Part shown: one piece after another, positions 58,425-64,000 of the stretch
Layout of the letters: each line of letters opens with the position of its first letter
Position numbering within the stretch: the stretch's first letter is position 1
From: Oscillospiraceae bacterium
GTDB taxonomy: Bacteria; Bacillota; Clostridia; Oscillospirales; Ruminococcaceae
Direction of reading: 5' to 3'
Assembly: GCA_009777155.1 (NCBI GenBank)
Contig: WRMK01000001.1
Location: forward strand, 1 to 64,000
DNA: 64,000 nucleotides
Notes under the pieces: model-generated
What the model was told of the DNA's origin: nothing
The model's database searches: none
Seen by the model: only the letters and a program-made list of their open reading frames with translations
Translations under genes and position numbers: made by a program

Positions 58425-59799
58425 CTCCTTTCAAGGCTTCATCAGCAACTGACACTGCGTTTAACTCGTCTGCCGAAAGCCCGTAAACCTCCATTAATGC
58501 TCGGTTTTTGTCGATGATTCCCGCCTTGAAAAGTTTCACCGCGTTGTCAATTCTCGCGCTGTTGTCCTGCATAACGCTGTCTGCAAAAACTACGTTAACT
58601 TTACAATCATCGCGGCTTAAAGTGAACGGCAACGCGCCTGTCAACTTGCCGAGCAAAGCGATATTTTCGAGCAAATCTGTCAACCCTTCGCGAATTAACT
58701 GTTGATGTGCAGTTTTTGTGCGATGAGTTTTTGTGCCTTGATTAATTACCTCGGTCGCCGTGCGAATACTGTTGCTTTTGAAGGACATTGCGCCCGGCGA
58801 TAAACCCGCTTGCATACAGAGTAAATCCAGTAATTCCTCAATCGCTTCAACGTGCTCTCGTACTCGCAGTTCGGTTGAGTTGTCAACTATTTTCAACTCC
58901 TCGCGGTCGTTAGCCGAAAACGCTTGATAAACTTCGTCGCCGGTGTCAAAAAATCTGTGCAGTTTTCCGTCGTCGCCGTACTCGCCTTTAATCGCGGAAA
59001 CAGGCACTATAATGCGCTTTCTGCCGAGTATAAATTCACGTTCCATGCTGTCAAAAATTATGTCAAGACTCTTTAAAACATCAGCAGAATTTGCCAAAAC
59101 TGACATACCGAGCGGCGAATCGCAGACATTGTTCACGGAAGACGGCCGAAAGTATACAAATAACGGCTTTTTCAAGTTGCTGATTCTTGTCTCTTTTTGC
59201 AGTTTCGGGAAAATGTCACTAAGCTCAATTTCCTTATCGCTATCGCCGTCGTAGAGCGTGTTTGTGATGATGTAGTCATTGCCGAATTTCTCATGTTTCT
59301 CGTGCAAATAGTAACGTCTGCCGTCAATTTCAAACCGTGAAATAATTATACCGCCGTAGACCCCGCGCTCGTCGTATTGAGTGGGTATAAACTTGTCGCC
59401 GCCAATGTAATTTAGACGAATTTCGTTATTTTCGCTGTAAACTTTAATTACACCGCTTCCAAGCGCGAACATTTTTTCAAGAAACAGCGGAAAACACCGC
59501 CAGAATCCGTTATCGCGCAGAGTGTCACTAACGAATTTTTCCGCTTCATTTGAAGCAAAACCGAAGTCTGCTTGTTCGCAAAAGCAAAGCGCGGAAAGCT
59601 CGGCGCAGAGCGACTTTGCCGCCCCTAAAGAATTAACCCGCCTCATGCCGCCCTCGATGCCGCCTTTGCGCGCATATCTCCATTCGCCGCCACCCGCGTA
59701 GATGTGTTTCCAGCGTTCGGCGTCGGTCGCGAACGGAATCGGCGGCCTCGGAGCCGGCGTTATACTTGTGTTTTTCCTGAAAATGTTTTTGATGTTCAT
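58408..59799 (-). CDS. Phage portal protein
   Basis: 463 residues from MNIKNIFRKNTSITPAPRPPIPFATDAERWKHIYAGG. Pattern of SPP1/PBSX-group portals: APLFVYFRP-like region KKPLFVYFRPSSVNNVCDSPLGMSVLANSADVLKSLDIIFDSMEREFILGRKRIIVP, and the C-terminal 'MQAGLSPGAMSFKSNSIRTATEVINQ...R..L'. AGGAAA before ATG 59799 supports this start; the 78 extra track residues lie over the end of the terminase gene and hairpins. Confidence 0.87.
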   Translation of the reverse strand: MNIKNIFRKNTSITPAPRPPIPFATDAERWKHIYAGGGEWRYARKGGIEGGMRRVNSLGAAKSLCAELSALCFCEQADFGFASNEAEKFVSDTLRDNGFWRCFPLFLEKMFALGSGVIKVYSENNEIRLNYIGGDKFIPTQYDERGVYGGIIISRFEIDGRRYYLHEKHEKFGNDYIITNTLYDGDSDKEIELSDIFPKLQKETRISNLKKPLFVYFRPSSVNNVCDSPLGMSVLANSADVLKSLDIIFDSMEREFILGRKRIIVPVSAIKGEYGDDGKLHRFFDTGDEVYQAFSANDREELKIVDNSTELRVREHVEAIEELLDLLCMQAGLSPGAMSFKSNSIRTATEVINQGTKTHRTKTAHQQLIREGLTDLLENIALLGKLTGALPFTLSRDDCKVNVVFADSVMQDNSARIDNAVKLFKAGIIDKNRALMEVYGLSADELNAVSVADEALKGGEKFE

Positions 59800-59829
59800 T
59801 GCGTTTTCCTTTCTTTTTTTACTCCGCAA

Positions 59830-59872
59830 ATCCTTGCGGATTTGCTTCGCGGGGCAGGGGAACCCTGCCCCC
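59830..59872. repeat. Paired GC-rich hairpins between terminase and portal genes
   Basis: GCAAATCC/GGATTTGC and GGGGCAGGG/CCCTGCCCC. They resemble the host's REP-like palindromes (GGGGGC..GCCCCC at the window start), suggesting host repeat insertion into the phage operon. Confidence 0.5.
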
Positions 59873-59881
59873 TTGACATTT

Positions 59882-61144
59882 TTAGAACTTGAATAATTCC
59901 CTCTCGTACCGCTCAATTGCGTACTCGAAAGCATCGAGAGAATCAATGTTGACACTTCCGTCGTCAAGGCGGGCGTCTTTGCCGTTTTTGTCGGTTTTTC
60001 CGCTGTCCCAGACTGCGTTTTCAATTGCTTCAATAAAATTTACGCAACTTGAATCCACAAAAAAACGCCCCGCAGAAATTAGTCTGCACAGCATTGCAAT
60101 TCTCTGATTTATCGGGCGTTTAAGCGCGTTTTTCACGTCAATCGAGACGGCGCGGCGGAAACTTTTTACTAATAATTGCTCCGCGCTGTCGCAGTAAATT
60201 GCTTTCAGTGGTGAAAATTCTTCGCGCCATTCGGCAGTTTTTTGGGTGAAATCTGCGATTAAACTTTCGGCGGATTTGTTCTCTTTGTCGTAGTGTTCGC
60301 GGAGCAAGTAGACATTCCTGAAGCCTTTGTCAAAGCCGACAAGACTGAATACGCTCGCGCTTTTGTTGCCGCCGTAATCCACGCCCATGACCGCGAAAAG
60401 TAAGGGGTTTGCGTTAAGTTTTTCGCGCATTTTTTTGTCACTAAGCACCATTTTTGTTTTGTCAAATTCGCCGTAAATTCTGCCCTCTGCCGCCACCCAA
60501 AGCCCTAAAATAAACCTGTCGTAAAACATGCCCGTGAATTCTTTTTTTAGACTTTCGACGTATTTTTTATCGAGATGAATGTTATCATCAAGTGTGAATT
60601 TTATGTCAAGTAAGTCTAAATCCGGGCTGTCGAGATAATCGCGTTTAAGCCAGTGATTCGGGTGGTCCGGGTTGGTTGTTGCGAAAAGTTTTGCGTCTTT
60701 TTCCGAGAGCCGCGACAACAACATTTTGAAAAATTCTTCCTCGAAAAGTGACAACTCGTCGCAGTAGGCACCATCGAGTGTAAGCCCGCGAATTTTGCCC
60801 TCACTGCGGGCGTCACTTACACCTTCTAAGTAAATTCGCCGCCCGAAAAGTGAGGCTTCTTTTTTAGCGAGAGAGTAAGTAAATTTGCCGTCGAAAATGT
60901 CCGATAGCGGCTCGAGAACATTGCGTTTTAGTGTCATGAGAGTTTTCGCCGTCATCATAAACTTACAATTTACATCCTTTGTAACAACCCAAAAACCCCA
61001 TAAAAGCAGGGAAACATACGTCTTTCCCGAACGCACGCTCCCCTCTAAAATATTTATTCTTTTCAGTGTTCCGTTTTTGAGATGTTCTAAGCAGGCGGTC
61101 TGTTTTTTAGACAACGAATCTTTTTTGCAGGATTTTTCACTCAA
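59882..61144 (-). CDS. Terminase large subunit (PBSX-like)
   Basis: About 420 residues: Walker A GSVRSGKTYVSLL, Walker B-like LDGAYCDEL, coupling motif ATTNPDHPNHW, and a nuclease domain (VMGVDYGGNKSASVFSLVGF, YCDSAEQLLVKSF, NSLDAFEYAIERY). The packaging motor is therefore apparently intact. Start taken at TTG 61144 just after AAGGTG, overlapping the upstream stop by 8 bp; the track start at 61225 would overlap the small gene by almost 90 bp. Confidence 0.88.
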   Translation of the reverse strand: MSEKSCKKDSLSKKQTACLEHLKNGTLKRINILEGSVRSGKTYVSLLLWGFWVVTKDVNCKFMMTAKTLMTLKRNVLEPLSDIFDGKFTYSLAKKEASLFGRRIYLEGVSDARSEGKIRGLTLDGAYCDELSLFEEEFFKMLLSRLSEKDAKLFATTNPDHPNHWLKRDYLDSPDLDLLDIKFTLDDNIHLDKKYVESLKKEFTGMFYDRFILGLWVAAEGRIYGEFDKTKMVLSDKKMREKLNANPLLFAVMGVDYGGNKSASVFSLVGFDKGFRNVYLLREHYDKENKSAESLIADFTQKTAEWREEFSPLKAIYCDSAEQLLVKSFRRAVSIDVKNALKRPINQRIAMLCRLISAGRFFVDSSCVNFIEAIENAVWDSGKTDKNGKDARLDDGSVNIDSLDAFEYAIERYERELFKF

Positions 61145-61391
61145 TAAATTTGTCACCTTCTTTCTTAAATATTTCCAAGATTTCTTCGAGCAGATGGTTT
61201 TGCTCTTTTTCCTTGTTGTCTTCACTTGCGAATCCCTTGTCGAACATCAACTTGAAAATACGCGCTAATTTTTCGAGGTCTTTTTCGGCTAAGTTGTCTA
61301 ACAGCTCGCTGTCCGAAAGTTTCCCCAAAAAATACTCGCCGAACGCGAGGATTTTGTCTCTGTTTTCCGAGAAGAATTTTTCCTTCTTCAT
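61137..61391 (-). CDS. Small helical protein at the head of the phage cluster (possible terminase small subunit)
   Basis: 84 residues, highly charged helices (MKKEKFFSENRDKILAFGEYFLGKLSDSELLDNLAEKDLEKLARIFKLMFDKGF...). By place it could be the small terminase, but there is no visible HTH, so this is unproven. GGAGG before ATG 61391. Confidence 0.55.
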   Translation of the reverse strand: MKKEKFFSENRDKILAFGEYFLGKLSDSELLDNLAEKDLEKLARIFKLMFDKGFASEDNKEKEQNHLLEEILEIFKKEGDKFIE

Positions 61392-61413
61392 CTTTTCACT
61401 CCTCCCATGATAC

Positions 61414-61443
61414 ATCATAACACACATGTATAGTGCAATGCAA
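61414..61443 (-). promoter_or_regulatory. Possible promoter of the phage block
   Basis: Minus strand TTGCAT (61443-61438), 18 bp, TATGAT (61419-61414), 23 bp before the first start codon. The only good promoter seen for the whole cluster. Confidence 0.5.
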
Positions 61444-61462
61444 TGACAATTTCAAAAAACAC

Positions 61463-61491
61463 TTGAAAATTAATAAAAACTATGTTATAAT
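61463..61491 (+). promoter_or_regulatory. Promoter for the OmpR-type regulator
   Basis: TTGAAA (61463-61468), 17 bp, TATAAT (61486-61491); GGAAGGA ribosome site before ATG 61530. Divergent from the phage-block promoter. Confidence 0.7.
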
Positions 61492-61529
61492 ATTATTAAT
61501 ACAAGTAATTATGGAAGGAAAAACGCCCG

Positions 61530-62195
61530 ATGAAACACATTTTGATTGTCGAAGACGACCGCAGTATAGCCAAAAACTTGTCAATTTTGCTGTCCGGTGA
61601 GGGCTATTTTGTAACCTCGGCGCATACCCAAAAACAAGCGATTAATTCGCTTGAAAATAATCGTTTTGATTTAATTTTGCTCGATATTTCACTCCCGGAT
61701 GGCAACGGATTCGCTGTTTGTACCGCCGCAAAACGCGTTAGTGACGCACCTGTAATTTTTCTGACCGCGATGGACGACGAAATTAACGCAGTGACCGGAC
61801 TTGACATGGGCGCGGACGATTATATCACTAAACCTTTTCGCCCGATGGAGTTACTTTCGCGCATAAAAAGCGTGCTTCGGCGCAGTAATAAAGCGGAAGC
61901 TGTGGTGGAACTTGACAATTTGAAAATCGACACAATCCGCGGAACTGTACACAAAAATGGCTCTGAATTATTCCTTTCTGCATTAGAATATCGCCTGTTA
62001 CTTGTATTTGTCAACAACCGCGGAATTGTTTTGTCGCGTGAGAAATTACTCGCGGAAATTTGGGACATCGCGGGTGAATTTGTCAACGATAACACGCTCA
62101 CAGTCTACATAAAACGTATTCGCGACAAAATTGAAAACAACCCCGCTACACCCACAATTATTAAAACTATAAGGGGTTTGGGCTATAAAATGTGA
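61530..62195 (+). CDS. OmpR-family response regulator (BceR-like)
   Basis: 221 residues: receiver with VEDDRS, phospho-acceptor D52 in LILLDISLPDG and ITKPF; winged-helix DNA-binding domain (LSALEYRLLLVFVNNRGIVLSREKLLAEIWD..., VNDNTLTVYIKRIRDKIE). With the kinase and ABC genes that follow it fits the Bce-type antimicrobial-peptide sensing and detoxification modules. Confidence 0.92.
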   Translation: MKHILIVEDDRSIAKNLSILLSGEGYFVTSAHTQKQAINSLENNRFDLILLDISLPDGNGFAVCTAAKRVSDAPVIFLTAMDDEINAVTGLDMGADDYITKPFRPMELLSRIKSVLRRSNKAEAVVELDNLKIDTIRGTVHKNGSELFLSALEYRLLLVFVNNRGIVLSREKLLAEIWDIAGEFVNDNTLTVYIKRIRDKIENNPATPTIIKTIRGLGYKM

Positions 62196-62244
62196 GATAT
62201 TTATACCTTTAATAATACAGTTATTTAGAAAGGCCGGTGAAAAA

Positions 62245-63096
62245 ATGTTAATAGGAAAATCGAAGAAAATGATTGCGGAATTGAACGGGCAAATTGACAG
62301 AATACTTCACGGTGACGACAGTATTGACATTCAAATGTTCAAGGAAGGCGAGATGTATATTTTGCAAAATCAGATTAATAAAATGACTGTGAGATTGCGC
62401 GAAAATGCGTCTTTACTGAAGAAAGACAAGACTTATTTGGCGGATTCACTCGCGGATATTTCGCACCAACTGCGAACGCCCATGACCTCGTTGCAAATTC
62501 TACTTACATTTTTGTCTAAATCAACCTTAAATGAGACAGAACGCGCGAATTATTCGCGCGAAGCAGAGGCGTTATTGTCGCGCATGGACTGGCTTTTGTC
62601 GGCACTGTTGAAGATATCGAAAATTGACACCGGAACTGCCGTTTTCGCACATGAAAAAGTCAAAGTCAGCGAGTTAATTAAGCGCAGTACTGAGCCTTTT
62701 GCTATCCCGCTTGAGTTGCAAAATATCGAGTTAAAAATTAATTGCGATGAGTCACTTTCTTTTGTCGGCGACATAAATTGGACGGCGGAGGCGGTCGGAA
62801 ATATACTCAAAAATTGCATTGAACATACGAGAAATTTGATTGAAATTAACTGTACGGAAAATGCAATTTACACCGAAATTATCATCAGCGATAACGGCGC
62901 GGGAATTGATAAAACCGACCTTCCGCATATCTTCGAGCGGTTTTACCGCGGCGAGAATTACAGCGAAAATAATTACGGAATCGGCCTCGCACTTTGCCGA
63001 ATGATTTTGTCAAAACAAAACGCAACCGTCAAGGCAGAAAACTCCGAAAAAGGCGCGAAATTTATCATAAAATTTTACAAAGTGACAGATTTGTAA
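62245..63096 (+). CDS. Bce-type sensor histidine kinase lacking membrane helices
   Basis: 283 residues: it begins where relatives leave the membrane (KKMIAELNGQIDRILHGDDSIDIQMFKEGEMYILQNQINKMT...), then HisKA with H74 in LADISHQLRTPMTSLQ, HATPase with NCIEHT-type N-box, DNGAGI, RFYRG, GIGLALCRM. The two N-terminal TM helices usual in this family are missing, and a good ribosome site (GAAAGGCCGGTG) precedes this short start, so the soluble form looks genuine or is a truncated product. Confidence 0.88.
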   Translation: MLIGKSKKMIAELNGQIDRILHGDDSIDIQMFKEGEMYILQNQINKMTVRLRENASLLKKDKTYLADSLADISHQLRTPMTSLQILLTFLSKSTLNETERANYSREAEALLSRMDWLLSALLKISKIDTGTAVFAHEKVKVSELIKRSTEPFAIPLELQNIELKINCDESLSFVGDINWTAEAVGNILKNCIEHTRNLIEINCTENAIYTEIIISDNGAGIDKTDLPHIFERFYRGENYSENNYGIGLALCRMILSKQNATVKAENSEKGAKFIIKFYKVTDL

Positions 63097-63164
63097 TGAA
63101 AAAGTCACCGAGATGTAACATTAATGGTATAAAATAGAGAAAACATCATCGGGAGGATTAGAAA

Positions 63165-63851
63165 ATGGAAATTTTAAGAGTAGAAAATTTGTGCAAAACT
63201 TATGGGCTTATGGGAAATGAGAATATTGTCCGCGCTTTGGACGATGTTTCGTTCTCGGTTCAGAAAGGCGAATTTATTGCAATCGTCGGGCCCTCGGGTT
63301 CGGGAAAATCCACGCTGCTGCACATTTTAGGCGGTGTTGACACGCCGACGTCGGGGAAAGTTTCCGTTGACGGAATTGATGTTTACGCGCAAAATAATGA
63401 GCAACTTGCTATATTTCGGCGGCGGCAAGTCGGGTTAATTTATCAGTTTTATAACTTGATTCCCGTGCTCACCGTCGCCGAAAATATAACGTTGCCATTG
63501 CTTATGGACGGCAGAAAAGTTAACACCGAACGCCTAAATGAACTGCTCGAAACTTTACATCTTGAGGACCGCGCCGCGCATTTGCCGAACCAGCTTTCGG
63601 GCGGGCAGCAACAGCGCGCTTCCATTGGCCGTGCGCTGATTAACGCGCCTGCGATTGTGCTCGCGGACGAACCTACAGGCAACCTTGACACGAAAAACAG
63701 CCGCGCAATTACCGACTTGTTGAAACTAAGCAATAAAAAATATAAACAAACATTAATTTTGATTACTCATGATGAAAATATCGCGCTTCAGGCCGACCGA
63801 ATTATCGGAATTGAGGACGGAAAAATCGCAAGAGATGAGGTGATTAGATGA
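63165..63851 (+). CDS. ABC transporter ATP-binding protein (BceA/MacB-type)
   Basis: 228 residues: Walker [14 protein letters not shown]-loop, signature [15 protein letters not shown], Walker [14 protein letters not shown]-loop [10 protein letters not shown]. This set pairs with FtsX-like permeases that move or sense antimicrobial peptides or lipids. GGGAGG ribosome site; its stop overlaps the permease ATG. Confidence 0.95.
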   Translation: MEILRVENLCKTYGLMGNENIVRALDDVSFSVQKGEFIAIVGPSGSGKSTLLHILGGVDTPTSGKVSVDGIDVYAQNNEQLAIFRRRQVGLIYQFYNLIPVLTVAENITLPLLMDGRKVNTERLNELLETLHLEDRAAHLPNQLSGGQQQRASIGRALINAPAIVLADEPTGNLDTKNSRAITDLLKLSNKKYKQTLILITHDENIALQADRIIGIEDGKIARDEVIR

Positions 63852-64000
63852 ATGTTTTTTCAAAAATCACACTAAAATCTCTATTGAAAAATCGCACTCG
63901 AACTATCGTTACGATTGTCGGTGTAATCCTTTCTGCATCTATGTTAACCGCAGTTACCACCTTCATCTCGTCACTGCAAAATCAACTCATGCGAACCGCA
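63848..64000 (+). CDS. FtsX-like ABC permease (partial, cut by window end)
   Basis: ATG 63848 overlaps the ATPase stop (ATGA). 51 codons are visible: [46 protein letters not shown], the first TM helix and N-terminal 'SLxxNRxRT' motif of BceB/MacB-type permeases. Continues past the window edge. Confidence 0.85.
   Translation, partial: MNVFSKITLKSLLKNRTRTIVTIVGVILSASMLTAVTTFISSLQNQLMRTA

Larger units (their letters stand above)
50594..61391 (-). other. Compact phage structural cluster (defective prophage or gene-transfer-agent-like)
   Basis: Sixteen consecutive minus-strand genes, mostly abutting or overlapping: small protein, terminase, portal, scaffold-like, capsid, connector/minor capsid set, tail tube, chaperone, Gp15, short tape measure, tail/baseplate proteins. 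No integrase, repressor, replication, head protease, holin or endolysin, and no tRNA or att repeat was seen. By eye the DNA is more A+T-rich than the arg/housekeeping genes. Confidence 0.8.

Noticed and set aside
50594-61391. Phage block considered as a tailocin (R-type bacteriocin)
   Set aside because: Terminase, portal and capsid genes are present and no contractile sheath was recognised.

Overview
The window looks like the chromosome of an uncultured anaerobic Firmicute (class Clostridia, perhaps an Oscillospirales- or Christensenellales-like gut or rumen lineage). The evidence is TTGACA-17-TATAAT promoters, strong GGAGG ribosome sites, lipoproteins with Cys lipoboxes, an AgrC/AgrA-type pair, a Bce-type kinase/ABC set, a GH9 glycosidase and frequent ATGA gene overlaps. 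No rRNA, tRNA or CRISPR was recognised. The lineage is inferred; nothing in the window fixes it.

Layout. 1-6225: GH9 glycosidase, then a hybrid histidine kinase with a response-regulator/diguanylate-cyclase partner. 6.8-13k: cDPG-synthetase-like GTPase, GNAT plus a small ORF, a solitary RND exporter, and a MarR/DUF4358 lipoprotein operon. 14-21.5k: housekeeping genes (YpsA-like, mtnA, cca, mreB-like, prfB, an FAD reductase). 22-29k: VOC protein, hydrolase lipoprotein, FkbM methyltransferase, guaB, comEA. 29.5-33k: CPBP protease and small membrane peptides, divergent from an AgrC/AgrA-type pair with a LytTR operator. 33-45k: XRE/lipoprotein operon, then a scattered arginine cluster argH-(GNAT)-argC-(four-helix-bundle ORF)-argJ-argB-argD-...-argF. 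45-50k: hpf, a second CPBP gene, DUF2975 plus a YozG-like regulator, ECF-S, an LRR lipoprotein, an HTH regulator, ybjQ. 50.6-61.4k: a compact, one-strand block of phage structural genes with no integrase, repressor, replication or lysis genes and a very short tape-measure protein. 61.5k-end: OmpR regulator, kinase and ABC transporter (Bce-like), cut off by the window edge.

The most striking feature is the load of dispersed repeats filling almost every intergenic gap. There are at least seven kinds: (1) five 255-290 bp long-palindrome elements whose arms change sequence between copies but stay complementary; (2) six 'ATGCAGAATGCAGAAATAA' elements, one carrying a four-helix-bundle ORF, four supplying the stop codon of the gene before them; (3) four copies of a leader with the consensus GAAAGG-TCTGCCCC-(T)ATGCC...GGCATGG placed about 10 nt before a start codon; (4) a MITE-like pair next to CPBP genes; (5) a 105-bp element duplicated between guaB and comEA; (6) two-hairpin elements; (7) many REP-like 'TGTAGGGGCG' palindromes. 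Several proteins also carry in-frame short-period repeats in loops or linkers.
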